A stretch of DNA of 64,000 nt. It comes from Linnemannia elongata. Its lineage: Eukaryota > Mortierellomycota > Mortierellomycetes > Mortierellales > Mortierellaceae. Of the stretch, positions 43,663-57,200 are shown in pieces. Position 1 is the first letter of the stretch; every line of letters starts with the position of its first letter. The DNA lies in the NCBI GenBank assembly GCA_036320915.1, contig JAXBDG010000010.1, positions 434,001-498,000 on the forward strand, written 5' to 3'. A program made the position numbers and the translations under genes. The notes beneath the pieces were generated by a model. The model saw nothing but the letters and a program-made list of their open reading frames with translations, ran no database searches and was not told where the DNA came from.

Positions 43663-46082
43663 TGGTGAAGATAACAATGAATGGTTGCGTCAGAAAGAAA
43701 GAGATGTAAAGAGAATAAAGATGTAAGCGATGTGGGAGAAAGAGAGAGAGAGAGAGAGAGAAAAGGACGACATTCCTCTTTGGTGTTTGCGATCTAATAG
43801 TTAGGGGTATCAAATAGCAGGAGAAAAAAAAGACTCACATCTCGCGATGTTAACCTACAAGCATTTGTAAGCGATACCCTTTGGTATGTTTATTATCCAT
43901 CCCCCTTTCCAGTAAGGACGTTCGGGGATCGGATTGACATGACTACGTGCCTACCTCTGGCGCGAGCAAAAGGTACTCCGTATCTTCTTGATGTATATTC
44001 TATATATGCTCAAAACAACGACAACACGGCCATGAACGCAATGAAAGTTCATTCAAAGAGAGTTTTGGAAAGATTCCTACTCAGCATTCAGCATCATTTT
44101 CTCTGCGGTTTTTCTGAAATCGACTTGCTTTCCACTCTCACCTCATTCCATGAGCGCCCACATGGGGTTTTGCTACATTTGCTCTCAAACAACTGCGTCA
44201 GCGTTTTCCGAGAAAGAAAGACACTAAGGTGAATTACCGCCATTAGCCAGCTAAAAAAAAAAAGGTGAATAACATGGGTCATTCTTTCTCCTCTTGCAAT
44301 GCATTCATATCATAGTTACGCCTACATAGCTGCATAGACTCCAAATTCTTGGGGATAAACATTTCGTTGTGGGTGGTACATTGGTGACGAAGAAGGCCAT
44401 GGGGGAGGTAAACAAATGACAAGGATGATGGACGGAAACTTGTAGCTGGGTCATAGTCCAACACGATGATGCATTGGCCTTTTGTTTCTGTATAGAACGA
44501 CCGAGTGTGAAGGGAAAAATGAAAGCAACACAAGAATACAAGCAAGCACAAAGTAAAGAAAGGATGGTCCACAAGAACACAAACTCCGAGGGGGGACTAA
44601 AGGAGCGAGATACCAATCATCACTAATGCCCTAAAGTTTATGAACGGCACCATATTCCCACTGAGAAAAAAGAAAAACACCCGAGGACGCATAGTTTGTA
44701 CGCCACAAAAAAAATGCATCCTTCAGTATAGCTTAGACCCTCCTCCCTTCCTCTTTCTCATTCCAAGCCTATTTTGAGTAAAAGAAGAACAAAAGATGGC
44801 CAGGCCAGGTGGCCTAGATTTTGTTTTCTTCGTTCTAGTCTACCTTGACAACGATCGAAGGGCTAGGATTCTGAATTCGTAAGGGTGAGGCGATGTTGTT
44901 GTTTTTATACTTTTTTATGGTTTTCAGGGGGGGGGATAGTGTACACAAAAGGATTTTTGGTGTGCACCTAACACAAAAAGCAAGGTGCTTTTGGTGGCTG
45001 CTTGTTGTGCTTAGCGTTTTTGGCGGGACAGGGTAGATCCGTTGTAGGTCAGCAGGTTCGGCAAGGCTGGGAGTAAAGCAGGGCAACAGCCAACAGCTGG
45101 TTGGTTGGTTGAATAGGTTGTCGTTGTCATCAATGACCCCTTCGTCGACGTCGTTGTTGCCGTTGTCTAAGAAACACAAAAACTAACGAAACAAACAAAC
45201 AAACAAGAAAGCAAGCAAGCAAGCAACGATAACAGAAAGGAAGAAAGAGAGAGTGGGAAAGATTGGTGTGCATAATAATAGCATACACACAGCCTCGTCA
45301 TGTTTCTTAAGAGCAGGTAACTTCCACCTGCTGCTTCACACAAGTCCAGAATTGAGATTACCCACAGTTGTTGTCCTTTTGGGCGTTGTTATACGTCTGT
45401 CTAGTCATTTCATGCCCATAAGATTAGTGTGGTAATCTTAAAAAACATTTGTGTGCCGTTGCGGACTCTACTTCTGAATGGACCTCACCCCCTGCCTGTC
45501 TGCCAAACGGCAACGAGGGCTCAGCTCTCCTTCTTGTGCCTGTCTGTCTTCTGCCGTTGCTGTCCTTTCTTCGTGCTCTTCTCTTTCATACAAAAAGGGC
45601 TCTCTGCTTTCTCCTCTCTTCGTCCTGTCTCTTTCTTCCCTTACCCACACTGTCACTTTCTTTCATTCGTTTCTCTTTTTCTCTCTCTCTCTTTCTCTTT
45701 TCTTCTTCTTCACCCCCCTCCTCTCTCTTTCCCTCCTTTTCCTTCACTTTTTTTCATTGCCCATCCCTCTCCCTCACTCTCCTCATTACCTTCCTCATCA
45801 CTTTCGTCTCTTTACTACTTTAATTTGAAAACCCCCCTAGTTTTATTATATGTTCTGTTCCTGAAGTCTCACTTCCCCTCTCTTTCTTTAATCGTTCAAT
45901 CACACACAACAGACTCTCTCTCCTCCACCTCCTCCAATTGACCCCCCCTTCCACTCCTCTTCCTTCCCCCCCTCTCATATTTCTCACTCATTCACTCACT
46001 CACTTACTCAGGATACAGACAACAAATAAGGAAGCAGGAAACACCAACAGACAGATAGACAGACAGACAGAAAGAACATACA
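43663..46082. other. intergenic, divergent upstream region
   Basis: 2.4 kb with no supportable gene. It contains a GA microsatellite near 43739-43761, (CAAA)n and (CAAG)n tracts near 45185-45225 and a long pyrimidine-rich leader (about 45480-46010) before the CSC1-like start. Short frames such as 44835-45179 minus have no recognisable features. Confidence 0.55.
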
Positions 46083-49000
46083 ATGTCTAGTATCTTTGAC
46101 CCGACGGCGAGCGGTGACAAGCTCCAGCCGGCGGCTCTCGCTGTCAATCTGGGCACAAACATCGGTCTCTCCCTCATTACCCTCGGTGCCTTCTGCTGGC
46201 TGCGACCCAGGAACGGAGGTAACTTTTTGTTTTTCTCTTTCGACAGTTGGTTCACGTTGCGTTCCACAATTGACCTGTCTACACCTGACAAGGCGGTGTG
46301 TGGTCGATTGTTGAGTAGAGTACACAATCCCCCTTTTATGATTGGCTACAAAATAGTATGTTTTAACCACGAAACCGTTTCCTTTCAAATTGTAATTTCC
46401 CGCTTTCCCAAACAGTCATTTACGCCCGCAAATACAAAGCATCCCCTGAAGAGTAAGAAGGCTAAGGCACACACATATGCGATACAAACACAGGATACAG
46501 CCTGTTTGAATCTTAATTGTTTATTACTCCCCGTATTCAACAGGGGGTAACAAATACAAACATTCTCTAACGACCTTAATCTTTCCCATTGCCCCTGCTT
46601 TCTTCCTTCCTTCTCAATTGTAGAAAACGTGCACCAAAACTCGCCGAGGGTTACTTCGCATGGATGGCCCCTGTATGGCACTGTCCAGACAGCGAGCTCG
46701 TCGAAAAAATCGGCCTCGACGCCGTCGTCTTCATCCGTTTCATCCGCATGTGTCGACAAGTCTTCATCGCCCTCACCATCCTCGGCTGTGGCACCCTTAT
46801 CCCCATCAACGTCATCGGCACAATTCGCTCCGCAAACGGCGTAGTCCCCGAGGACAAGATCGGTCTCCTCACCATCTCGGGAATCAAAAACTTTGACTGG
46901 CTCTGGGCTCACGTCGGAGCCATCTGGGCGTTCAGCACCGTCTTTGGTCTCGCCATGCTCCACGGCTACAGAACCTTCTTAAAGTTCAGGATCCAGTACT
47001 TTGAGAGCGATACCTACCAGGAATCGATGGCCTCCAGGACCGTCATGCTGGCTGGTCTCCCAGATTCTCTTCAGGACGATGGCAAGCTGACGACCTTCAT
47101 GAGCAGTCTTGGAACAACGGATCAACCTGTCCAGGCCGTGGTTGGACGCAAGGTCAACAAGTTGCCCGAGTTGATGGCAGAGCACAAAAAGATGGTGACT
47201 TCCCTCGAGAAAATTATGGCCAAATACTTTGCCGGTAAGCAGCACCTTTGTTTGCTTTGTTTTTATTATTTATTGTTGACTGATAGTGAGTTATCGACGA
47301 GAGACTCCCTTAACGATACATTGCTTTGAACGATGCAATAGCATTTGTTGTCCATGAGACCGATTCTGACTTTTTTATTTACATCTGCAACGCCTCTAGA
47401 TCCAAACAAGTTGCCAGAGAAAAGACCGACGGTGCGCATTGGACGTTTCTTCGGGACAAAGGTCGATGCCATCGACTACTACTCACAGCAGATCGAGGAA
47501 CTGAGCGACAAGATTGACAGGACACGCTTGGAGATCTCCCAATCCCAGCCCACCAACTATGGCTTTGTCTCCTACCAAACTATCCAGAGCGCACACAGGG
47601 TCGCCAAGGAATTCACCAACCCCGTCGCCTTCAGAACCCGCTCCAAGATGATCGACCCTCCAGAGCTGTTCCTCTCCCCAGTCCCCAAGGACATCATCTG
47701 GTTCAACGTTTCCAACCCTAAGCATCTCCGCAAGTCTCGCAGGGTCATTGTCAATGTCCTTTTCTTCATCGGATCGCTCCTCTTCTTCATCCCCATGGGT
47801 TTGTTGACTGCATTCGCTAAGCTGGAACGCTTTATTGGACTCTTCCCTGCCACCAAGACATACTTTGACAATAACCTTTTCGTCGCCGGACTTGTTCAGT
47901 CTCTCCTGCCAATCTTGGTTCTCGACATCTTGATGCTGTTGGTCCGCAAACTGATTGTCTATCTGGCCTGGTTCCAAGGAAACATCACAAAGTCGAGCAC
48001 GGATCGATCGACCCTCGCCAAGTTCTACCTCTTCTTCACCTTGAACAACCTCATCGTCTTTGCGTTCTCGGGCACCATCTTGGGATTCTATACTCAGATT
48101 AAGCTCTTTCTCGAAACGCTTCATTTCAACTCGGGAACCTGGGACGCCATCACAGCCTTTATCCACAAGCAGGACAACGTTGTTGAAATTTTGTCATCAA
48201 GCGTCGTCAGCACGAGTTTGTTCTGGGTCAACTACATGTCTCTCCGAAACTTTGGCGTGCTCTTGGATCTCTCTCAGTTAGTCGCCCTGGCTATCTACTG
48301 GCTAAAGTCAACTGTGACTCCACGCGAGAGCAAGGCCATGGACAAGCCCGACGTCTTTGACTTTCCCCTGTTCTTCTCGGTTCACCTATTCGCCCTGACA
48401 GTCACCCTCCTTTACTCTGTCATCTCGCCTTTGATCCTTCTCTTTGCCGCCGTTTACTTTTCGCTGTCCTCGCTCGTCTACAAGTACCAGCTGATGTATG
48501 TCTTCCGTACCAAGGTCGAGACAGGAGGACGTCTTTTCCGAGTCGTCTACAACCGTATCCTCGCCGCCTTGCTCCTCTTCCAGATAGTCATGATCGGAGT
48601 CCTCAACCTCAAGACTGCCCACAGACAATCTCTTGCCATCATCCCCTTGCCCTTCTTGACCATCCTCTTCAAGATCTTCTTGGCGAGACACTACGACCCC
48701 AAGATTGATTTCTACACCTATGGTACTTCTCGCACCGATCTCCGCAGGAACAACTCCAGGTCTGGCAAGACTTTGAGCTCGACCTTTGAGAACCCCGCCT
48801 TGACCTCCAAGATGATCTCTGCTCTTGTCCCCGACGGTGCCAGGAAGATGCTGAGCAGCAAGGTTCTGCATGGAGGACGCGACAATTTGGAGGAGGATAC
48901 CAAGAAAGCCAGCAAGGGACGACCTGGATACAACAAGCAACACAGCAGCAAGCAGGGATCAACACACAACGCCAGACAACAGGAGTCGTACGAGATGGGG

Positions 49001-49465
49001 CATATCGCCAAGCCTGCGAACACTTACAGCAGCCAGCACAAGAACAGTTACGACTCTACTAGACCGCTTTCGCCCCAGAGCGGCGGAGGAAAGCAGGAAT
49101 ACGGAGGAGACGACGTCATGGATGACTACTTCGACAACCAGAAGCAGAGTCTCACAAAGGCTGCCGCTAATCCTCGCTACGACTACAACAACACCAGCAA
49201 ACCTTATGGCTCTCAGGACATGACTTCGTTCGTTGCTGGTCGGTACAGAGCCAACGAAGATCCTTATGGCTACAGTAACAGCGGCTCAAACTCGACTTCA
49301 TTGGGAGCCACTGCGGCAGCGAACAAGCCCTCATACATGGAGCTGGCCAAGATGCATCAGACCGACAGCTACAAGACAACCGGAAAGGCGATGCAATACG
49401 AGGACACCAATGCCCTCCAGGCGCTGCATTTGCCGCCCATCAACTTCCAGAAGCCAAGGAAGCAG

Positions 49466-49496
<31 letters not shown>

Positions 49497-49810
49497 CTCA
49501 GATACAGCAGCAGATGTCGGATTCGTACGATGTCATCAACGTTCAGGAGCAGCCGGATACGAACCGTGGAACCAGCAGCGAATACGTCGAGTATTACGTC
49601 GAGCCGGTTTCCTCTCCCAAGGGCTCTTCACGGATGCCCAAGACAGCTGTAGCACCCCGCCGTCGCGATCGCGATAACTCTAACAACACCACCAACGACA
49701 ATAATGGTCGTCAAACCTCAAGTAATAACAACAACAGGAACGACTCGTATACCAGCCAGGGCCGCAATAACAACAACAGCAACCGCAGTCAAGGCAACAA
49801 CTACCTGTAA
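46083..49810 (+). CDS. CSC1/OSCA-like mechano- or osmosensitive cation channel (DUF221/RSN1_7TM)
   Basis: Multi-pass membrane protein, by family an osmosensitive calcium-permeable channel of the plasma membrane. Exons 46083-46218, 46416-46452, 46624-47234 and 47400-49810 give 1064 residues. The first membrane segment (NLGTNIGLSLITLGAFCWLR) leads into YARKYKASPEEKRAPKLAEG YFAW, the N-terminal RSN1_TM domain. The cytosolic PHM7 domain follows (SRTVMLAGLPDSLQ, VRIGRFFGTKVDAIDYYSQQ, YGFVSYQTIQSAHRVA), with DIIWFNVSNPKHLRKSRR before the pore helices. The RSN1_7TM core spans VLFFIGSLLFFIPMGLLTA through FALTVTLLYSVISPLILLFA and YQLMYVFRTKVETGGRLFR. A long cytoplasmic tail of about 370 residues is Ser/Asn/Gln-rich, with a poly-Q run near 49465-49495. 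All introns are GT-AG. Exon 2 is only 37 bases. Confidence 0.92.
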
Positions 49811-50533
49811 AAAAGGAGTGCTTTCTTATTCAGCAATAAACACATTACTTTATTTATTACTTGCAGTTGCATGGCGAGCACGAGGTGTGAGGAAAGTCTG
49901 TGCACGAGGATTGGCCATTACAATCATCCATCACAGGAGTGCATTGGTGACACACATGCAGGCAAAGGCATGCTCCTTTCTTCCTTCCTTCCTTCCTTCC
50001 TTGGTTGGCAAATACAAGAATGAAAAAGGGTCAAAACAGAGAGTGCAACTCGAATAAGCTGGGTCATACACACTTGTCGGTGAAGAGAGAGAGTTGTGTA
50101 GGGGGGTTGTGGAGTGTATTGGTTACTGCTGATCCCTGCTTTCTGGCTTTTGCGATATGACGATGTTGAGCAAAGGAAGCGCATTGACGATGGTAATGAT
50201 CGCAACTGTTCACGTCTTTCTGACGATGTAGACACTTTGTCCACCTCTCTCTCTCTCTCTTTTCCCTTTGCCCATTCGCTCTCTTTCCTTCTTTCGTCTT
50301 TCTCGCTCCTTTTGTTCCTCCGTCTCTCCGTCTCCTTTCCTTGCTCAACCTCCTTGAACCCTTTTTGCAAAATCAATAATCAAATTCTCTCGCTCCTTCC
50401 TATTTCCTTTCTTCCTTTCTTTTCCCATCCTCTCCACAAACACCCACCCGCACACACACACAACAAACAACAGCCCAACCAACAACCCTCGTCAGCTGCT
50501 AAGCTCAGCGACGAGAAAAATCCTCTTCCCAGG
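49811..50533. other. intergenic between CSC1-like gene and CHS7
   Basis: 0.7 kb head-to-tail spacer with a (CTTC)n run near 49976-50001 and a CT/CA-rich leader before CHS7. No gene seen. Confidence 0.55.
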
Positions 50534-50998
50534 ATGACGAAGAAGTCGAAACACCCAGCCCCAACACCCATACCCACAGCGCCCGCCGTCCCCGACTCGA
50601 CTTCTTCCTCCAACTCTTCATCCTCCTCCTCCTCATCATCTTCCATACAATCGGCACCATTTCAAGGAACAGGATCTTGGTTCGGGGACTTTAACGCCCT
50701 TTGTTTCTCTTCGTGTGTCCTGCTCCCGACATGTAACCTTCTCTCCGCTGCCACTACCGCCGCTGACTCTTTCGAGACATCAGCATCTGCTCTGCAAGGC
50801 ACAGCTGAAACAGGGATGGGGATGTGGAGTGATAACCTGTGTCTGAACAATGGAGGATGGCCTGTGCGGGACGTTGGGTCGGTGGTCGTCAGTGTTTTAG
50901 GTCTCTTGTTCGTCGTCAGGCAGATCCTTGTCAAATCTCGACGCATGTTCGCCGCCGTCGGTACGTTTTTCTTGACCTTTGTCTTCTTCAACTTCACC

Positions 50999-51035
<37 letters not shown>

Positions 51036-52409
51036 AAGCAAAATGAGGAAAAGGAGGTGAACGTGTACCTTATTTTTTTTTGGTTTTTGACATTTTCACA
51101 GCTCATGACGGCTCACATATTTCTTCTCTCTTGCGTTTTGTTGTATATAAAAAAATTCTAAATAGGCCGGACAGAGATCGGGTACTTGTACATGATCTAC
51201 AGCTCCATCCTCTTTTTGCAGGTCTTTACAGTCGGAGGCGTGTTGGTGAACGATAACAGGACACATCGAACGTTTCTGGTTTGGACGACGGCGCTGCATT
51301 TGGGGGCGTTGGTGTGCTTCTTTTGGACTCTTGTCATTACCGCGCTCGTCCGTAAGGTTTTATTTTCTTTTTTGTTTTCGAGCGATGTGAAAATTAAAAG
51401 AGGAGATGGACTTGTGATGGGTTGTTGTGGCAGGGGGTGGTTGTGGAGAGGGGATGACAAAGGGGCGCGTGTAGGGGAGGTATGACAGACCCCACACTAA
51501 CTATAGAGTCACTTTCTTTTCTTTTTTGGTAATAGTCTTTCAGTTCACGGACGACGGGACAAAGTACATGAAGCAGGCAAGGAACCTCCCCTGCTCAAGT
51601 CTTTTAAAATCAATTCACTCACCGAATGTATTGCTTGATCTCATGTCCCTAACCATCTTCTTCTCTTCTCCCTTTCAACCCAACAGTTCATAACGGGGAC
51701 AAACCTGATCTGGATGGGGATCGTCATATTCTTGAGTCTGGATCTAGCATGGAACATCACCGGAAACCATCAAGGACAAAGTTCTGGACTCTTTTTCTTG
51801 ACACTAGTATTCCCCGCCGTCGCCGTGCTTCTCTACTTGGTGTTGTCGTTTATCGTCGTCTGTCGCAAACTGGAAGTTTACTCCTCCCTCAGTAAGTTCG
51901 TGGTCACCAAAGCGTGCGAGCACAACATATTACAAAATGAAGCATTTTTCTTGCTCCTCTTTCTTTTTTTTTTTTTTTCAGGAACATAAAAAATGCGATG
52001 CATGACTATGAATAGGAACTAACATTTTCCGCTATCTCTTTCTCTCTTATGCGCACCGACCTGACCTTGATATATATATATATAAAAAAAATAGAGTATG
52101 TGGCGATGGCGCTGGTAACATTTTCAGGAAGTCAACTAATCCTCTTTGGGGCGAGTCACAAAATCGCGGTGGGCACACAAGGGCGTATCAATGGATCCAT
52201 GTTTGCAATCGTCCTCGACCTCGTCTCTGTCAGTCTCATTTACAGATTCTGGAACACCATCACCGATGGTAAGTAAAGGACGGAGGAAGGAGAAAAGAAA
52301 GGAAACATACTGGACGTTTTGGTTGTGGGTTGCTTGATACTAATATACCCTATGCCATTCTGTATTTGATTTTGGATGTTTAGATACGTGGGGCGATGAA
52401 GTGATCTGA
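50534..52409 (+). CDS. CHS7: chitin synthase export chaperone Chs7
   Basis: ER membrane chaperone needed for exit of chitin synthase (Chs3-type) to the cell surface. Six exons: 50534-50960, 51166-51351, 51536-51576, 51687-51891, 52095-52268 and 52384-52409, for 352 residues. Family landmarks: FGDFNALCFSSCVLLPTCN, VLGLLFVVRQILVKSRRMFA, AVGRTEIGYLYMIYSSILFL, ALVLFQFTDDGTKYMKQF, FITGTNLIWMGIVIFLSLD, YVAMALVTFSGSQLILFGAS and NGSMFAIVLDLVSVSLIYRF with WNTITDDTWGDEVI at the end. About seven membrane segments are present. A Ser-rich N-terminal extension (about 45 residues) precedes the usual FGDF start, and an extra Ala/Ser/Thr-rich insert follows the first Cys motif. Intron 3 uses a GC donor (CAG|GCAAGG). 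Exons 3 and 6 are only 41 and 26 bases. Confidence 0.93.
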
Positions 52410-53007
52410 GGACGGAGAGATAGGGGAGGTGCATTCAGGCCCACCATTTCAACAGCCTTCTTGCTTTTTTTTTTTTTTTTTTTTTTGGATTTTCTTGCAA
52501 TCGATACTTTTTCCGAATCTCCATTCCTTATCTTTTTCCACTCTTGCTCAAAACACCTCTTGTACAATAAACGCATTCAACTTGCATGAACGCCGGCTCC
52601 AAAAAGGGCAATATTTGGGCGTGTCTCCCTCGTGCCTCGATAAACCGGAACAAACTTTGGAATAACGATTGAGAACTACACCCCACAGCTCCCTTGATCA
52701 AAGGGGTTGCGCCCTTTTGGATCGAAAAAAAGGTCGCACGATATTGGGATTGTTTCTCTTTTGACCCAAAGACAAATGGAAAAAAAAAACTCAAGGGAGA
52801 CGCAGGTTTGATATGATACAAGAAATGAGAATTTATTATTTAGTGGAAGTATGCAATATGAAACGTGCGAGAACCGCCAGACGGACCAACGGGCTGTTTG
52901 CTTTGCGGAGTGAAAGGAGAACAGGGTCCTCCTGTTGATGTCCAGTCGATGTCTTTGTGGGTTTTATCGTTGCTTCTGCAGTTGTTGTGATGGCTGTCCT
53001 GGTTGTG
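52410..53007. other. intergenic between convergent CHS7 and NXT1
   Basis: 3' flanks of both genes, with a T run of about 22 near 52466-52487. The minus-strand frame 52836-53108 overlaps NXT1 exon 5 in another frame and is not a gene. Confidence 0.55.
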
Positions 53008-53938
53008 TTAGACGAATCTAAAGCAGTCGGACCAGACATAGAAACTGCCGTTGGTGGGATCAGGGCTGAGAATGAAAGATTGCGAAAAGTGGCGAGCTGA
53101 GGCTTCATTGCTGTATTTCACTGTTCCCGAGACGTTCAAGATCATGCTTCCTGGTGTGCCTGGAGCCGTCGACGCTATAGCATAGACAAGAAAAAGTATG
53201 TGTCCTGTGTTAACTATGTACAGAAAACAAGCCTTCCCTTTGTTTCTTGCAGGGAATCAAGAACGCAAAATCAATCAGATCCTGTCAACGTACTTGGAAG
53301 TGGATGGCAGTCGTAAGCATTGACAGTGTGTTCGCTGCTTGACAACTTGTTATAAAACTCAGAGAAGGGTCCAATTCCACTGAAGGCGTTTCCTGTACAA
53401 GGTTTTGAAGTAGAGAAAGGCGGAAGGATTGCGGAGGTCAGATGAAGTCTGCGGAAAGAGATAGAAGAAAAAAGGCGATAGGTCCTGCGAGATCCGATAT
53501 TGTATCCTGTTATCCAAGTAGTAGAGCAGTACCATTCCAAAGAATTGCAGAGGTATCGCGGTACACACGGTTTAGGACCTAGAAAGAAGACAAGCGATCA
53601 TAATTGAACGATTTTAGTTTGATGGACGGACTAGAGGCACTAAACGTTTCTTTATGACACAGTAAAAGATAGGTGTGAGGGTTACCGGCCGTTGAGTGTC
53701 AAAGAGTTGGTAGTATATTCCAACGAACGCATCGGCGCCCTTGGAGGAAGTGTCGACGTGTCCTTTGAGAGAGTTCTATTATTCCAACGTGGTGGGTTGT
53801 GGGAAATGCAAACAAGAGTGTGTGTTGATTCCGTTGTTAATGGTGTTCCCTTCTTTCCTTTGCGTTGAAGTTAATGCAATGTGTTCTTTTGCCCACTAGT
53901 ATCTCCTGTAAGCGAGAGTTTCTTTGACGTACTGCCAT
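53008..53938 (-). CDS. NXT1: mRNA export cofactor NXT1/p15 (NTF2-like fold)
   Basis: Small partner of the Mex67/NXF1 export receptor; the heterodimer carries mRNPs through nuclear pores. Exons (minus): 53938-53933, 53775-53686, 53578-53533, 53392-53294 and 53174-53008, GT-AG and in phase, giving 135 residues (human NXT1 is 140). Landmarks: GADAFVGIYYQLFDTQRPVL, NRVYRDTSAILWNGNAFSGI, GPFSEFYNKLSSSEHTVNAY, DCHPLP, MILNVSGTVKYSNEASARHF and the terminal SFYVWSDCFRFV. WNGNA-SG, SEFY, the DC-hP turn and SDCFRF distinguish NXT1 from Ntf2. The first coding exon has only ATG GCA, followed by a GTACGT donor. This microexon is inferred from phase and is the least certain part. Confidence 0.9.
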
Positions 53939-54293
53939 GGTGTGATTGCTGTAGGTTGTTGTGTGGTGCTTGACTGTGGTTAGGTCGGTTTGGGGGTTGT
54001 TGGAGGGCGAAGTGGATAAGAAAACGAAAAAGAGTGGTGGCGCGAATCTTTGTATGTCCTGGGAAACAAAGAACAAGAAAGAAGAGGCACTAACATTTCG
54101 GTGGCTTGGATTCAATTGAGACTGCCTTTTCCACTTTCCTTGATCCATCCATGAGATGTGCTCTCAAGCGGAAAGACGAAACGAGGAAGATCGAGTACAA
54201 AAGGGAGTGGGTGCGCCGTTTCCCTTCTTTTCTCACCTCACCTCTCTTTCCTCCTTTTTCTTCACACCCTCACATCAAACCACATACATCACA
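53939..54293. promoter_or_regulatory. shared divergent promoter, NXT1 / LYS9
   Basis: 355 bases between divergent NXT1 and LYS9 start codons, CT-rich on the LYS9 side. A tgacgt-type Gcn4-like core cannot be claimed with confidence. No coding feature seen. Confidence 0.45.
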
Positions 54294-57200
54294 ATGGCCA
54301 CCAAGTAAAGTCACGACCACTGCGTTGTCGCACCCTTTTCTAACTCAACTCGATACTTCTGTTCGCCTTTGTCAACGCGCACATGCACACACACGCTCTC
54401 TCTTCACACTCTCTCTAACCCTCAATTGTACCATTGCCTTGTCGCGCTGCTACTTCTCCCATGTTGATAGGAAGATTTTGCTCCTCGGATCGGGTTTCGT
54501 TGCAGAGCCCTGCGTTGAGTACCTCTGCCGTCGTCCCGAGAACAAGCTCACCATCGGTAATGTGCCCTTTCATTCGTCTTGGAGAGAAGTGACTAGGGAA
54601 TAAGACGATGAAGAAGAAAAAGGCTGATAATCTTAAGATCGAAGAGTTGCTTTTGGTGGCGTATACGCGATCACTAATCAATAAGAGAATGAGATCAAAC
54701 ACCGTCAGTGACCGCGGGTTCGAGGGAAATATGATCGTTTAGAAAAGGCATATGTGAGAGTACGAGAGTATGAGGGGAAATGGGTGCAAGGGGATAGACG
54801 GGAGACATGGTTTGGATGATTCATTCACACACGTAAACATCCATCCAAGAAAGGCATCGAACAAAAAAAAAAAAAAAAAAAAGAATGAGAATTAGCCGTG
54901 TGAGTGTGTTTGTGTGGAGTGAGTGCGGGAGTCGATTATCTTGGGGATCAAATCAAGATGTACCACAGTCAGTCAGTCAGTCAGTCAGCCTTGCTCTTTC
55001 AAAATAATCTTTTACTTTCAAACCTTGTCACGATCAATCCGTTTGTCTGCTTTGTCCGAAAGGAGGGCCGTGGGTATGGCGGGGAGTTTGCTTTGGTTTT
55101 CCCTTGAACACTTTTCTATCCCACTCTCTCAGGAATACTGGGGGCGGGGTTACTTATCGTCATAGCTCGGGGAGACGGGACTAGCTAGATGACAACTGCG
55201 CTAACTCATCCAAAAAACAGTACACTTGGACAAATTATCTCATCGATATCCATCTTGGATCGGTGACCCAGGTTGACTAGAACCAAACACTAACTCTCTA
55301 TTATCCCTCATATACTTACTTTCTCCTGTATCATATAGCTGCCAGACGTCTCGCCATTGCTCAGGAGCTCGCCGGCGGCTATGCCAACACCACTGCTATC
55401 TCCTTGGATGTTAACGATGAGGTTGCCTTGGATGCTGCCATTGCCGAGCACGACGTTGTCATCTCCTTGATCCCCTACACCCACCACGCCCAGGTCATCA
55501 AGTCTGCCATCAAGTCCAAGACCAACGTCGTCACCACCTCCTACGTCTCCCCCGCCATGATGGCTTACGACGAGGCGTACGTTACTTCATCAGGATGAAT
55601 TTCGTTCAGTGGTTACCTTATACATGTATTGGACATTCATCTAACATCCAATTGACGCTTTTTACTTTATACAATAGTGCCAAGGCTGCCGGTGTTGTTG
55701 TTATGAACGAGATTGGTGTCGACCCCGGTGTTGATCACTTGTACGCTCTCAAGACCATCAACGAGGTCCACGCCGAGGGTGGAAAGGTACTTGGCGACAT
55801 TATTTATTGATCCGTCAATGTCCACTTCGGTCATGTCGAAGGACATAACAATCAGGAGGGGATCTGATCCAAATGAATCAACAAGGTCTAATCTCCTTCC
55901 TTTTCTTTAAAATACATCGTAGGTCCTTTCGTTCTTGTCCTACTGCGGTGGACTCCCTGCCCCCGAGGCCTCCAACAACCCTCTCGGCTACAAGTTCTCC
56001 TGGTCCTCCCGCGGAGTCCTCCTCGCCCTCAAGAACAACGCCAAATTCTACGAGAACGGTGAGATTGTCGAGTACTCGGGTGACGACCTCATGAACTCTG
56101 CCAAGCCCATCCCCATCTACCCCGCTTTCGCCTTTGTCGGTTACCCCAACCGTGACTCTTCCCCTTACAAGGAGCGTTACAACATCCCTGAGGCTCACAC
56201 CATCCTCCGTGGTACCCTGCGTTATGCTGGATTTCCTGAGTTTGTCAAGACTTTAGTCGATATTGGGTTCTTGGATGATGCTCCTCAGGACTTTTTGGCT
56301 GCTGATGCCTCCGAGATCGCTTGGGTAAGTCAGAGGCAGGGTATTTTTGCTGGAAGGATGGACCGTGAGAAAAAAAAAAAAAAAAAAAAAAAAGAAAAAA
56401 AAGTGACACCTTGACGATTTATCAGTTGCTAAAGTCCCTTCCCCTCCACCCTCTCCTTTTTTACTAACTTTCCATTGCGTCGTTATGGTTCTTTTTAAAT
56501 AGAACGACGTTGTCGCTAAGCGTCTCGGTTCTTCCAGCAACGCTGAGGCGTAAGTACAGATATTGACAGGATGAGTGAATGAGTCGGACAATGAATACAA
56601 GACCGATCACACGAAGCATTGGTGACTAAAACAAGGGTACCCTCTCTATATCGTTTCTAGTGACCTTGTCGAGTTGATCAAGGAAAAGTCGTCCATCAAG
56701 GGAGCTGAGATTGACCGCATCGTCAAGGGCATGAAGTGGTAAGTTGTTACTATGCACGACACTATCTAAGCGCGCGTGCCTTTCCTTCCTGTGTCACGAA
56801 CATTGTCGGTACTCATCCACTGACACAATATTGCTTGTGAAATTATGAAATGATAGGTTGGGTATGTTCTCGGCCACCCCTGTGACCCGCCGCGGCAACT
56901 ACCTCGACACCTTGTGCGCGACTCTTGAGGACAAGATGATGTACGGCAAGGGCGAGCGCGATATGGTCATGCTCCAGCACAAGTTCGAGGTCGAGCTTAA
57001 GGACGGCACCAAGGTAAATTCACACGCAAACGCTGGGAGGAGGCAATTAGGAGGCGCGACGACCCGCTGCACAAAAAAAGGGGAAAACAAAGGGATGGGA
57101 CACAAAACATAAAAAAAGAACAACCACGGCCGACTGTCGTGTTCTGGATCGTTGTTCTTTTTATTTGTTGTTTCCTTAGGTCGCTGTCGTACTTGGACCC

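Noticed and set aside
52836..53108. Minus-strand 90-codon frame overlapping the NXT1 last exon
   Set aside because: The NXT1 frame in the same DNA is conserved and ends at 53008. This frame is a shadow.
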